Of a DNA stretch of 64,000 nt, positions 25,040-33,621 are shown piece by piece (position 1 is the first letter of the stretch; every line of letters begins with the position of its first letter). The position numbers were made by a program, and so were the translations under genes. The notes beneath the pieces were generated by a model. It saw only the letters and a program-made list of their open reading frames with translations. It ran no database searches and had not been told where the DNA came from. Source of the stretch: Pseudomonas capsici (lineage in GTDB: Bacteria; Pseudomonadota; Gammaproteobacteria; Pseudomonadales; Pseudomonadaceae). The stretch is taken from positions 1 through 64,000 of the forward strand of contig NZ_JAFGZD010000010.1 in assembly GCF_017165765.1 (NCBI RefSeq), written 5' to 3'.

Positions 25040-25846
25040 TCAACCCAGGCCGGGCGAGGTCCCTGACGAGGTCCCTGGCAAGGGTTCGCCAAAGCCATCA
25101 TGCCGGTCCGACAAAGGCGATCCGCCGGGAGTGGTATCAGTCCCTGTGGACGAAAACCGCTCATGGCCATTTTGCTGTGCGGGTGTGTTGGTCAGCTTGT
25201 CACGAGCCTGACCGATCAACTGCTTTTCACGCTCGCTGGCGGGCAGGGCCGCGCCAATGATCGCTCCTACGGCAAGACCTATGGCGGCGACAGCCAGAGG
25301 CTGCTCGCGCAACAAGGTGCTGGCGCCGGATTGCATCTTCAGGCGCTTTTCCTGAAACGTACCGCCTGGGCCATGGCCTGAGGTTGACGAGAGTTTCTCC
25401 CCGAAACTGTCTGTCATCTGGCTGGTCCTGTCCTTCATGCGTGCAGCGGTTTCCTGAATCCGGGCCTTGGCACTGCTCAGGCTGTCGCCGACACTGCCTG
25501 CCATATCGCTGACCTTCCTGCCGGCATTATCGATCATTGAAGGACCGGGAGACGGCGTGCTGCTGCCCATCATCAGCCAGAGTATGCTCACCGATGCCAG
25601 GATGGCAGGCACTGGATTGGCCTTGACGTTATTACCCAGATTGCCAGCAAACTCGCCGCCGTTTTCCCGAGCGTAGGCCAGGGCTTGGTCGACCCATTGG
25701 CCGGGAGATATCTTTTTTTCGAGCGCATCGACAATGTTGCCGATATTGGAGCGTTGCTCATCGATTTCCTGTTCGAGGGCTTCCGGACTCTTTTGCGATT
25801 GTGCTTCAAAATTTTCCGGTGTGTCGAAGCTGCTGTCTATGCTCAT
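25040..25846 (-). CDS. DUF3618 membrane protein
   Basis: The start is ATG 25846, which has GAGGAAAG upstream and overlaps the stop of the preceding gene by 4 bp (ATGA). The 268-residue protein has PEALEQEIDEQRSNIGNIVDALEKKISPGQWVDQAL near the N-terminus, the hallmark of DUF3618. A short hydrophobic span (PAILASVSILWLMMG) is near residue 85, and a second hydrophobic Ala/Gly-rich span (AVAAIGLAVGAIIGAALP) near residue 200. The rest is low-complexity and charged. These proteins accompany holin-like membrane proteins and are linked to envelope or osmotic stress, though the mechanism is unknown. Confidence 0.82.
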   Translation of the reverse strand: MSIDSSFDTPENFEAQSQKSPEALEQEIDEQRSNIGNIVDALEKKISPGQWVDQALAYARENGGEFAGNLGNNVKANPVPAILASVSILWLMMGSSTPSPGPSMIDNAGRKVSDMAGSVGDSLSSAKARIQETAARMKDRTSQMTDSFGEKLSSTSGHGPGGTFQEKRLKMQSGASTLLREQPLAVAAIGLAVGAIIGAALPASEREKQLIGQARDKLTNTPAQQNGHERFSSTGTDTTPGGSPLSDRHDGFGEPLPGTSSGTSPGLG

Positions 25847-26256
25847 GAGACTTTCCTCTGTATGGCGTCCTTGTCTTTTTGCAAGGTGCTGGCGGTACGT
25901 TCCGGCGCAAGGTTGGACGGCTCGAGTTTCCTGTTGCCGCCCTTGATCATCAGATAACCCACCATCATCACGACCACGGCGACAATCAGGGCCGCCAGCC
26001 ATGAGGCCATGAAGTGGGTCAGCACATAGACCACTGCCTGCAGCAGGACGATAAAACCACCCAGAATCATGACGGCGCCGGCGCCTATGCTCATGAGTGC
26101 TTGCCTGGAGGTCTGGACCGACTCCCTGATTTCTGCCTTGGCCAGTGCTATTTCCTTGTTGATCAGCGCTGGAACCTCATGCGCCAGTTGCCGGATCAGG
26201 CCCAGTACCGAGGTATCGTTTTCGTGCCCTTCCGGAAGATCGGGTGGCGTCTTCAT
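25843..26256 (-). CDS. Phage holin superfamily (DUF1469-like) membrane protein
   Basis: The 137-residue protein has AAGGAG upstream of its ATG. An N-terminal amphipathic region (LIRQLAHEVPALINKEIALAKAEIRE) precedes two membrane helices (about 52-75 and 83-103), the layout of the PF07332-type holin-like family. In free-living bacteria such genes are not lytic holins; they sit in operons with DUF3618 genes, as here. It overlaps the DUF3618 start by 4 bp and starts at the stop of the upstream gene (TAATG), so all three are translationally coupled. Confidence 0.85.
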   Translation of the reverse strand: MKTPPDLPEGHENDTSVLGLIRQLAHEVPALINKEIALAKAEIRESVQTSRQALMSIGAGAVMILGGFIVLLQAVVYVLTHFMASWLAALIVAVVVMMVGYLMIKGGNRKLEPSNLAPERTASTLQKDKDAIQRKVS

Positions 26257-26918
26257 TACACATCTCCTTTTGAGAGGTCGTCTCTGGTAGAGCCCGTGCG
26301 GGAGAGGTCGTCGACCGGGTCATCGTTGAACTCGGTAGCGGCAGGGCTATCGGGAATGCCCATCCCGGGCCTGGCGCTGTGCAGGACATCGTCGGAGTGC
26401 GGGTGAGTGGCGACCATCTCTTCTGCGGCAAGTGTCGACGGGCTGATGGGGTCGTAAGCCGCAGTGGAGGTGTCGCTGGCCGAAGACGGAGTGTCTGCTG
26501 CCGGGATCGATGCCTTGAGTATCCGCGAAAGCCCCAGGCCCAGGGCAACACTGCCGCCGATGAACAGCATCGGATTGTCGCGGGCCAGTCTTCCCGCATC
26601 CTGTAACAGTTCATCGGTATTCTTGCCACGCAGCTTTTCTGCCATACCGTTCAGGCTCTGTGCTATTTCCGAGACATAGCGGGACAGGCCGAGGGTGTCG
26701 TTGTTCGATATCTGGCTTGCGGCTGACTGGGCATCGTTTGCCAGGTTGTCGATCTGATCCGCTGCTGTGTCGCGATATTGATCGAAGGGAGCGTTGCCTT
26801 GTTGCTTCGTGCTATCTACAGGATTCAGTGCATCGTCATGCAACCCGGGCACAGGCTCCTGGCCTGTTTTGCCGGTCTGTGCATTGCCACTGATGGAGGG
26901 TTCGTTGATGGTTGCCAT
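26256..26918 (-). CDS. First gene of the envelope-stress operon, unknown
   Basis: The second ATG (26918, MATINEPSISG) is chosen because AAGGTGA lies about eight bases upstream; the first ATG at 26924 is too close to it. The 220-residue protein is polar and low-complexity, with a central helical part (AADQIDNLANDAQSAASQIS and ISEIAQSLNGMAEKLRGKNTDELLQDAGRL-like heptads). A single hydrophobic Gly-rich span NPMLFIGGSVALGLGLSR lies near residue 115, followed by an acidic tail. It resembles proteins described as nutrient-deprivation or stress-induced membrane proteins. Coupled to the holin-like and DUF3618 genes downstream. Confidence 0.72.
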   Translation of the reverse strand: MATINEPSISGNAQTGKTGQEPVPGLHDDALNPVDSTKQQGNAPFDQYRDTAADQIDNLANDAQSAASQISNNDTLGLSRYVSEIAQSLNGMAEKLRGKNTDELLQDAGRLARDNPMLFIGGSVALGLGLSRILKASIPAADTPSSASDTSTAAYDPISPSTLAAEEMVATHPHSDDVLHSARPGMGIPDSPAATEFNDDPVDDLSRTGSTRDDLSKGDV

Positions 26919-27084
26919 CGTCATTCACCTTGTTCGTGTCGTCAGGTAAAAGAGAATGCCCGGCTCACTACGGACAACGGGCTGGCATTGATCTGCTTGC
27001 CTGGGGGTGGACTTGCGGGGTGGAATCGATGTTCCGGGTGAATGACAAGTGGTCACGCCAGACACAGCAGGGGTTTGCAGTCGG

Positions 27085-27115
27085 GAAGAAAAAACGGCGC
27101 CTCGTGGGGCGCCGT
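27085..27115 (-). terminator. Terminator after csrA/rsmE
   Basis: On the minus strand ACGGCGCC pairs with GGCGCCGT around a short loop, followed by a T-rich run (complement of 27085-27094). Confidence 0.8.
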
Positions 27116-27175
27116 ATGGCCAATCTGCCGAATGGACGGCAGATCAGCTGAATAGAGTAGGGGGTGTTGCGCGAA

Positions 27176-27364
27176 TTATTGTGGGTCCTGGTTTGGAGCC
27201 AGTTCTGCCTGGATGCGCTTGTAGATCTCTTCACGATGCACGGAGACATTCTTCGGTGCATTGATACCTAGCCGGACTTGCAGTCCTTGAACGCCAAGAA
27301 TCGTCACGGTGATTTCGTCACCGATGTTTATGCTTTCGCCTACTTTGCGAGTGAGTATCAACAT
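27176..27364 (-). CDS. csrA: CsrA/RsmE-type RNA-binding translational regulator
   Basis: The 62-residue protein begins MLILTRKVGESINIGDEIT and has the CsrA core with the RNA-binding residues of strand 1 (L4, R6) and of strand 5 (VRLGINAPKNVSVHREEI, R44). It binds GGA motifs in mRNA leaders as a dimer and is itself titrated by small RNAs in the Gac/Rsm pathway. The SINIGDEI variant resembles the RsmE-type paralogue more than RsmA. The ATG has AAGGA upstream; a 31-codon upstream extension is open but not CsrA-like. The gene is monocistronic. Confidence 0.92.
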   Translation of the reverse strand: MLILTRKVGESINIGDEITVTILGVQGLQVRLGINAPKNVSVHREEIYKRIQAELAPNQDPQ

Positions 27365-27464
27365 AATCTTTTCCTTGATGGCCTCTTGAAACGCCTCTCT
27401 CAAGAGGCTGGCGTTTGCCTTTGCGTGGTGATTGTTGCCGAGTACATCCAAATGCATCCATCGT

Positions 27465-27917
27465 ATGACGTTGCAGCGTTGAAATTAATTCCCTCGGGTC
27501 ATTTTCTTGTCATCGAGATTTGCATCAACGATACGACGAGTACGCCAATTCTGCCCGTTTTGGCACGAAAATGCCCGTAATTACTGGTGGAAAGTAAAAA
27601 GTAACGTGAGCCGCAGCATACCTCGCCATTACCGCCAGCTTTCAGGAGGGCGTTGAGAGGGCCAACTCCCCGACATATGTAAGCGTAGGCATTACTTTGA
27701 AACATTGCCCGGGCTTTCTGATATTTCAAAGTGAAAGCGTGTAGTTGAGCGTAGGAAATCGGATTTCTGGGTGAGTTCGAGCGTGGCTTACAGCGCAATA
27801 CAGGTGCGCACAGTGCGTCAGGGCCGTGTTCCCGGGGGGCTGGCTCTAGTGTGGGGTTCGTATAAACGATGGGGCTTGGGCGGCATGTAAGAGAGGGGAT
27901 GCCGGAGGAGGGAAACA
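27465..27917. other. Gap upstream of csrA
   Basis: The csrA promoter should lie near the right side of the gene. I see no supported gene or RNA in 27465-27917. Dispersed purine-rich GGA motifs occur but do not form a recognisable Rsm RNA. Confidence 0.35.
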
Positions 27918-28090
27918 GTCTTCGCGGGCATCTAGGCTTTGTACGAAATGTATCTGCGCTCGATGATGCTGCGTTAAAAACAGGCTCGGAATGCTCATTT
28001 ACAGCAGTAAACTCCGCTTCCTCGCCTGTTTTTGCCTTGCCTCACCTTCGCTCGAAAACATTTCGTACAGAGCCTAGTGCCCACGAAGAC
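27918..28090. repeat. 173-bp long-inverted-repeat element (MITE-like)
   Basis: The two halves are inverted copies of each other. The outer arms (27918-27950 and 28058-28090) match at all but about three positions, and the inner parts match again around AAAAACAGGC near 27975 and GCCTGTTTTT near 28025. The whole can fold into one giant hairpin. It contains no gene. It lies 20 bp beyond the gntT stop and may end gntT transcription. It resembles repetitive palindromes of Pseudomonas chromosomes. Confidence 0.7.
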
Positions 28091-28109
28091 TTGACTGCAT
28101 CGGTTGCCG

Positions 28110-29462
28110 TTAAACGACCATAGACAGCAACAGGACAAAGATCAGGCCGACCACCGAGAGGATGGTTTCCATGACGGTCCAGGTCTTGAAAGTTTCTGCC
28201 ACGGTCATGTTGAAGTACTGCTTCACCAGCCAGAAACCGGCATCGTTTACATGGGACAGGATCAGCGAACCCGCACCGGTAGCCAATACCAGCAGTTCAC
28301 GGTTGACCCCCGGAATCAGGCCGACTACAGGGGCGACGATACCCGCGCCGGTAATGGTTGCCACTGTCGCCGAACCTGTTGCGATACGAATCACCGCAGC
28401 CACCAGCCAGGCCAGAATCAGCGGGTTGACCTGAGCCTGCACCGCCATGTTGCCGATGACATCGCCCACGCCACTGGCTACCAGCATTTGTTTGAAACCA
28501 CCACCCGCGCCGACAATCAGAACGATGGCCGCCACCGGTGCCAGACTCTGGTCCAGCAGCTTCATGATCTTGGCACGGTCAAAGCCACGCGCCGAACCGA
28601 AGGTGTAGAACGCCAGCAGCAGGGCCGCGAGCAGGGCGCTGATCGGGTGACCGATCAGGTCCATCCAGATACGGAACATGTTTTCCGGCGGGAATACCAC
28701 GTCGGCAAACGTCTTGAGCAGCATCAGGAATACCGGCAGCAGGATTGTCACCAGCGTGATGCCGAAACCAGGCAGGTTTTGCGTGCTCGACTCCTTGGCG
28801 ATCTGATCCATCAGCTCCTGGGAAGGCGTGCCGGGAATGTACTTGGAAATCCATTTGCCATAGATCGGGCCTGCAATGACGGCAGTCGGCAGCGCAATGA
28901 TCAGGCCATAGAAAATGGTCTTGCCGATGTCGGCACCGAAAATCCCGATGGCCAGCAGCGGACCCGGATGTGGCGGTACCAGACCGTGAACGGCCGACAG
29001 GCCGGCCAGCAGCGGGATACCGATCTTGACGATCGACACGCCAGTGCGACGCGCCACGATGAACACCAGCGGGATCAGCAGCACGAAGCCGATCTCGAAG
29101 AACAGCGGGATACCGACCAGGAACGCGGACAGCATCATCGCCCAGTGCACTTTCTGCTTGCCGAAAGTGCGAATCAGAGTCTGCGCGATCTGATCCGCGC
29201 CGCCCGAGTCGGCCATCAGTTTGCCGAGCATGGTGCCCAGGCCAAGAATGATACCGACGAAGCCCAGTACGCCACCGAAACCGTCCTGGAACGATTTCAT
29301 GACCTTTTCCACCGGCATCCCGGAGGTCAGGCCCAGGAAGCCCGCTGCAATGGTCAGTGCAACGAAGGGGTGGACTTTGAATTTGGTAATCAGCAGCACA
29401 AGGCCGACGACGGTTACCAACGCGTCGATCAGCAGGTACGTCTCATGGGTCATACCGAACAT
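28110..29462 (-). CDS. gntT: Gluconate:H+ symporter GntT
   Basis: The 450-residue permease of the GntP family has about 12-14 hydrophobic spans and begins MFGMTHETYLLIDALVTVVGLVLL. The family signature appears in VPPHPGPLLAIGIFGADIGKT (near residue 155), and LGTMLGKLMADSGGADQIA fits the family. It imports gluconate with protons. Its regulator GntR and the kinase GntK lie just upstream. A GntR operator palindrome at 29557-29570, about 95 bp upstream of the start, implies an own regulated promoter. Transcription probably ends at the palindromic element. Confidence 0.93.
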   Translation of the reverse strand: MFGMTHETYLLIDALVTVVGLVLLITKFKVHPFVALTIAAGFLGLTSGMPVEKVMKSFQDGFGGVLGFVGIILGLGTMLGKLMADSGGADQIAQTLIRTFGKQKVHWAMMLSAFLVGIPLFFEIGFVLLIPLVFIVARRTGVSIVKIGIPLLAGLSAVHGLVPPHPGPLLAIGIFGADIGKTIFYGLIIALPTAVIAGPIYGKWISKYIPGTPSQELMDQIAKESSTQNLPGFGITLVTILLPVFLMLLKTFADVVFPPENMFRIWMDLIGHPISALLAALLLAFYTFGSARGFDRAKIMKLLDQSLAPVAAIVLIVGAGGGFKQMLVASGVGDVIGNMAVQAQVNPLILAWLVAAVIRIATGSATVATITGAGIVAPVVGLIPGVNRELLVLATGAGSLILSHVNDAGFWLVKQYFNMTVAETFKTWTVMETILSVVGLIFVLLLSMVV

Positions 29463-29556
29463 GGGAGGTCTCTCCGGTTGTCTTTGTTTTAGGAGCCATT
29501 CAATGGCGTGATCGCAGAGTGATCACGCCTCGCAACTCGACGCTGTTCCGTTTTTG

Positions 29557-29570
29557 AGACAGCGCTGTCT
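29557..29570. promoter_or_regulatory. GntR operator upstream of gntT
   Basis: AGACAGCGCTGTCT, a perfect 14-bp palindrome, in the 123-bp gap between gntK and gntT. The same sequence recurs upstream of gntK. Confidence 0.8.
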
Positions 29571-29585
29571 TTTGCACTCACGTCT

Positions 29586-30116
29586 TTAGCCGACTCGCGA
29601 CTCTTCCCACCATGCCGCAGCTTGCTTGCCAATGGTGTCCACGGACTGGGTCGCATCGACGACCAGCGTCCTGGGTTCGCCATGGGGTGGTTCAAGTGCC
29701 GCAAACTGGCTGTCCACCAGGCTGGCCGGCATGAAGTGCCCGGGTCGATGGGCACAACGGTCGGTTGCGACTTCCTTGCTCAGCTCCAGAAAGACAAATC
29801 CCAGACCCGGTACGGCTTCGCGCAGGCGTTCGCGGTAGCGAAGCTTGAGAGAAGAGCAGGTCAGGACCGGACGTTCACCGTTTTCCAGGGCGGCGGCCAC
29901 TTCTTCGCCCAGGCGGGTCAACCAACCGGCGCGGTCTTCATCGGTGAGGGGAATGCCGGCACTCATCTTTTCGATATTGGCGGCAGGGTGGAAGACATCG
30001 CCTTCGATCAGGCGACCGCCACTGTTGAGGGCAATTTCTGCGCCGACCACACTCTTGCCGCAGCCGGAAACACCCATCACCACGAGGGCGGAAATAGCAG
30101 TTTTCGCAGTTGTCAC
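29586..30116 (-). CDS. gntK: Gluconokinase GntK
   Basis: The 176-residue kinase phosphorylates gluconate to 6-phosphogluconate. It shows the P-loop GVSGCGKS near residue 15, the substrate loop GDVFHPAANIEKMSAGIPLTDEDR, and the lid HRPGHFMPASLVDSQF, all typical of GntK. The start GTG 30116 is chosen over the upstream ATG 30215: it has GAGG eight bases before it, gives the usual family length, and leaves the operator at 30135-30148 outside the coding region. gntT follows after a gap with its own operator. Confidence 0.92.
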   Translation of the reverse strand: MTTAKTAISALVVMGVSGCGKSVVGAEIALNSGGRLIEGDVFHPAANIEKMSAGIPLTDEDRAGWLTRLGEEVAAALENGERPVLTCSSLKLRYRERLREAVPGLGFVFLELSKEVATDRCAHRPGHFMPASLVDSQFAALEPPHGEPRTLVVDATQSVDTIGKQAAAWWEESRVG

Positions 30117-30134
30117 ATTAGATACCTCATCTGG

Positions 30135-30148
30135 AGACAGCGCTGTCT
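30135..30148. promoter_or_regulatory. GntR operator upstream of gntK
   Basis: AGACAGCGCTGTCT again, perfect, 18 bases upstream of the GTG start of gntK. Confidence 0.8.
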
Positions 30149-30274
30149 TTGTCCGGTGGACAAAAGATTCAGCCTGGGCTGCTCCAGTTCTTGTCGTTGT
30201 TTTGGGTGTAGCCATGCCATTGCAGGCTGTTCTGCGCAGTGATCAGCCGCGAGAAAGCATTGTCACGGTCCATG

Positions 30275-30288
30275 AGACAGCGCTACCT
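30275..30288. promoter_or_regulatory. Third, degenerate GntR operator
   Basis: AGACAGCGCTACCT, two mismatches to the palindrome, 48 bp upstream of gntR. It may give autoregulation or act together with the gntK site. Confidence 0.65.
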
Positions 30289-30336
30289 TAGGGGGCAATG
30301 AACACATTTTGCAACCCCTATGTTAGTTGGCAATAA

Positions 30337-31353
30337 ATGACACGTATTGGTTCCCGCTCGACAGGCCGTCCGACCCTCAATGAAGTTGCGCAACGTGCTG
30401 GCGTATCGCCTATCACGGCATCCCGGGCATTGCGGGGTGTCGCCACTGTCGCACCGGAGCTGGTGGACAAGGTTCGCGCAGCGGCGCAGAACCTTGGTTA
30501 TGTCGCCAATCCCGCGGCCCGCGCCCTGGCTTCATCCTGCAGCCAGACGGTTGTGGTGCTGGTGCCGTCGCTTTCCAACCAGTTATTCATCGAAACCCTG
30601 GAGGCCATTCAGGGGGTGCTGCGTACTCGCGGGCTGGAAGTGATGATCGGTAACTATCACTACTCGCCCGACGAAGAGGAAAAGCTGCTGCGCAACCATC
30701 TGGTCAATCGGCCCAGAGGTATCCTGCTGACCGGTTTCGATCACACACCGGCAGCGCGCCAGATGCTGGAGTCCAGCGGCATTCCCTGTGTGCACATGAT
30801 GGAGCTGGATACCGAGCGCGAGGCTTATTGCGTGGGCTTTTCCCAGGAAGACGCCGGCGCCCAGGCGGCGCGCCATCTGCTGGGGCGTGGTCGCAAGCGC
30901 CTTGCGTATATGGCGGCCCAGCTCGATCCGCGGGTGTTGCGTCGTGGTGCGGGTTTCCGGCAGGTGCTGGAGGAGGCCGGATTGTTCGACCCCGAGTTGC
31001 AAGTCTCGACGCCGCAACCCTCTTCCATCGGTCTGGGCAGCGAGTTGTTCGCCCAATTGCTGGATCGCCATCCGGATGTGGACGGAATCTTTTTCTGCAA
31101 CGACGACCTGGCACAAGGCGCGTCCCTGGAAGCCTTGCGGCGCGGCATTGCGATTCCGCAGCAGGTTTCACTGGTGGGGTTCAACGATCTGCCAGGCTCG
31201 GCCCACATGGTCCCGCGCCTGACCTCGATCCGCACACCCCGCCAGGAAGTCGGCCAGCGTGCCGCACAGCTACTGCTGGGCCTGCTTGAAGGGCTGGCCC
31301 AGCCTCCTCATGTGGATCTGGGGTTTGAACTGGTGGTTCGCGAAAGCTCCTGA
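30337..31353 (+). CDS. gntR: LacI-family gluconate repressor GntR
   Basis: The 338-residue protein has a LacI-type helix-turn-helix at residues 13-35 (TLNEVAQRAGVSPITASRALRG) with the hinge YVANPAARALA. A periplasmic-binding-protein-like effector domain follows (about 65-335), with FCNDDLAQGA and VGFNDLPGSA. It represses gluconate uptake and phosphorylation genes; gluconate or 6-phosphogluconate relieves repression. It stands divergent from gntK, and three copies of one palindrome around the locus fit its operator. The centre CG flanked by inverted AGC/GCT is typical of LacI-family sites. Confidence 0.93.
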   Translation: MTRIGSRSTGRPTLNEVAQRAGVSPITASRALRGVATVAPELVDKVRAAAQNLGYVANPAARALASSCSQTVVVLVPSLSNQLFIETLEAIQGVLRTRGLEVMIGNYHYSPDEEEKLLRNHLVNRPRGILLTGFDHTPAARQMLESSGIPCVHMMELDTEREAYCVGFSQEDAGAQAARHLLGRGRKRLAYMAAQLDPRVLRRGAGFRQVLEEAGLFDPELQVSTPQPSSIGLGSELFAQLLDRHPDVDGIFFCNDDLAQGASLEALRRGIAIPQQVSLVGFNDLPGSAHMVPRLTSIRTPRQEVGQRAAQLLLGLLEGLAQPPHVDLGFELVVRESS

Positions 31354-31368
31354 TCCCGGCATTACCCG

Positions 31369-31386
31369 TGGGAGCCAATGCATTCA
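31369..31386. repeat. Degenerate REP-like sequence
   Basis: GTGGGAGCCAATGCATTC differs from the Pseudomonas REP GTGGGAGCGAATTCATTC at two positions. It lies between gntR and the glcB stop. Confidence 0.4.
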
Positions 31387-33561
31387 ATTCATGTTCTTGA
31401 ACCCCAGTCGGAACTCATGCAGCAGCGGCTCGGTGTAACCACTGGGTTGTTCGCACCCCTTGAACACCAGCGCACAGGCAGCCTGGAAGGCGACGGATTT
31501 CTTGAAGTCCGTTGCCATGGGGCGGTAGTGGGAATCTCCGGCATTCTGCTTGTCGACCACCCGGGCCATCTGCTCCAGAATCCCGAGTACGAACTCCCGT
31601 TTGATCACGTCATGGCGCAGCCAGTTGGCCAGGTGCTGGCTTGAGATGCGCAGCGTTGCCCGGTCTTCCATCAGGCCGACGTTGTGAATGTCCGGCACCT
31701 TGGAGCAACCGACGCCCTGTTCGACCCAGCGCACTACATACCCGAGCAGGCCCTGGGCATTGTTTTCGACCTCTGCACGGATCTGATCCATGGACCAGTC
31801 AGGCTTGTCGACAACCGGAATGTTCAGCAGGTCATCCAGCAATTGCTCGCTGATATCGGCCAGTTCGATCTTTTGCAGTTCTTCCTGAACCTTGCCCACA
31901 TCGACCTTGTGATAGTGCAGTGCATGCAATGTCGCAGCGGTCGGCGAGGGCACCCAGGCGGTGGTGGCGCCTGCTTGTGGATGGATGATCTTCTGCTCCA
32001 GCATATCGGCCATGCGATCAGGCATTGCCCACATGCCCTTGCCGATCTGTGCCCGTCCGCGCAGACCGCAGTTCAGACCGACCAGCACGTTGTTACGCTC
32101 GTAAGCCTTGATCCAGGGCGTGTTTTTCATGTCGCCCTTGCGCAGCACGGGGCCGGCCTGCATGGCGCTGTGGATCTCATCGCCGGTGCGGTCCAGAAAA
32201 CCGGTGTTGATAAACGCAACCCGCGCCGCAGCGGCCTCGATACAGGCCTTGAGGTTGACGCTGGTGCGGCGCTCTTCATCCATGATGCCCATTTTCAGGG
32301 TATGTCGCGGCAGCTTGAGCAGGTCCTCGATACGGCTGAACAGATGATCGGCAAAAGCCACTTCCTGCGGACCATGCATCTTGGGTTTGACGATATAGAT
32401 ACTGCCTGCCCGTGAATTGCCACGTCGCTTGAGGTCATGCAGCGCGATCAGGCTGGTGATCACGCCGTCGAGAATGCCTTCGGGAATCTCATGTTCCTGA
32501 CGGTCCAGAATGGCAGGGTTGGTCATCAGGTGGCCGACGTTGCGGATCAACAGCAGCGAGCGCCCCGGCAGTTTCAGTTCACCGCCGTTGGCAGCCTTGT
32601 AGGCGCGATCTGCATTGAGGCTGCGGGTGATGGTCTTGCCGCCTTTCACCAGATCCTCGCTCAGATCGCCCTTCATCAGGCCCAGCCAGTTGCGATAGAC
32701 CGACACCTTGTCATCGGCATCCACGGCCGTCACCGAGTCTTCGCAATCGATGATGGTCGACAGCGCCGACTCGATCAGCAGATCCTTGATACCTGCCACA
32801 TCGTTGCTGCCGATGGTGTGTTTGTGATCGATCTGGATTTCGACATGCAGGCCGTTGTTCTTCAGCAGAACGGCAGTCGGATGCTGAGGCTCGCCCTGAT
32901 AGCCGAGGTATTTTTCCGGCTGTTGCAGACCGGTTTCGCTGTCGTCGGCCAGTCTGATCACCAGTTGACCGTCGCTGACTGCGTAATGCCGGGCATCGAT
33001 ATGGGTGCCGCGTGCGAGCGGGGCGATTTCGTCCAGCAGTTCGCGGGCAAAGACAATGACTTTGGCCCCGCGCAGCGGGTTGTAACCGGCGCTGATTTCG
33101 GCACCTTCGCTGGTGGGAATCACATCGGTGCCGTACAGCGCGTCGTACAGCGAACCCCAGCGGGCATTGGCCGCATTCAGGGCGTAGCGGGCGTTGCTGG
33201 CTGGCACCACCAGTTGCGGGCCGGCCTGATCGCTGATCTCCAGATCCACATTGGAGGTCGTGGCGCAGACCTGCTCCGGGACCGGATGCAGATAACCGAT
33301 GGATTGCAGAAAGATGCGATAGGCCGGCATATCGCTGATCGGGCCGGGATGCGCCTTGTGCCATTTATCCAGCTCGCCTTGCAGACGATCTCGTTCGGCC
33401 AGCAGGTCGCGGTTCAGCGGAGCAAGGTCATGAACCAGCTCATCGAATCCTTCCCAGAACGCTTCACGATCCAGTCCGGTGCCCGGCAGGACTTCCTCAT
33501 CGACGAAGCGTTGCAGAGTGACCGCCACTTTCAAACGATGGCATTTAATGAAATCAGTCAT
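31384..33561 (-). CDS. glcB: Malate synthase G
   Basis: The 725-residue enzyme condenses glyoxylate with acetyl-CoA to malate. Length and sequence fit the monomeric G form: TIIDCEDSVTAVDADDK contains the catalytic-region Glu/Asp, MHGPQEVAFADHLFSRIED lies mid-barrel, and GIMDEERRTSVNLKACI and GLNCGLRGRAQIGKGMWAMPDRM follow. It is encoded downstream of glcDEF-glcG, so glycolate oxidised to glyoxylate is used here. An REP-type palindrome lies in the 60-bp gap to glcG. It is probably part of the glycolate transcript or has a weak own promoter. Confidence 0.95.
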   Translation of the reverse strand: MTDFIKCHRLKVAVTLQRFVDEEVLPGTGLDREAFWEGFDELVHDLAPLNRDLLAERDRLQGELDKWHKAHPGPISDMPAYRIFLQSIGYLHPVPEQVCATTSNVDLEISDQAGPQLVVPASNARYALNAANARWGSLYDALYGTDVIPTSEGAEISAGYNPLRGAKVIVFARELLDEIAPLARGTHIDARHYAVSDGQLVIRLADDSETGLQQPEKYLGYQGEPQHPTAVLLKNNGLHVEIQIDHKHTIGSNDVAGIKDLLIESALSTIIDCEDSVTAVDADDKVSVYRNWLGLMKGDLSEDLVKGGKTITRSLNADRAYKAANGGELKLPGRSLLLIRNVGHLMTNPAILDRQEHEIPEGILDGVITSLIALHDLKRRGNSRAGSIYIVKPKMHGPQEVAFADHLFSRIEDLLKLPRHTLKMGIMDEERRTSVNLKACIEAAAARVAFINTGFLDRTGDEIHSAMQAGPVLRKGDMKNTPWIKAYERNNVLVGLNCGLRGRAQIGKGMWAMPDRMADMLEQKIIHPQAGATTAWVPSPTAATLHALHYHKVDVGKVQEELQKIELADISEQLLDDLLNIPVVDKPDWSMDQIRAEVENNAQGLLGYVVRWVEQGVGCSKVPDIHNVGLMEDRATLRISSQHLANWLRHDVIKREFVLGILEQMARVVDKQNAGDSHYRPMATDFKKSVAFQAACALVFKGCEQPSGYTEPLLHEFRLGFKNMN

Positions 33562-33587
33562 GGTCAGGCCTCATCCCTGGTTGTTCT

Positions 33588-33613
33588 GTAGGAGCGACTT
33601 CAGTCGCGAAAAA
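33588..33613. repeat. REP sequence between glcG and glcB
   Basis: GTAGGAGCGACTTCAGTCGCGAAAA contains GCGACT-TC-AGTCGC, the common Pseudomonas REP palindrome. It may stabilise upstream mRNA or partly terminate. Confidence 0.7.
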
Positions 33614-33621
33614 ACCGGAAA

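Noticed and set aside
27660..27800. Possible GacA-dependent small RNA near csrA
   Set aside because: TGTAAGCGTAGGCATTACT resembles the GacA box only in its left half, and no set of exposed GGA hairpins or terminator follows.
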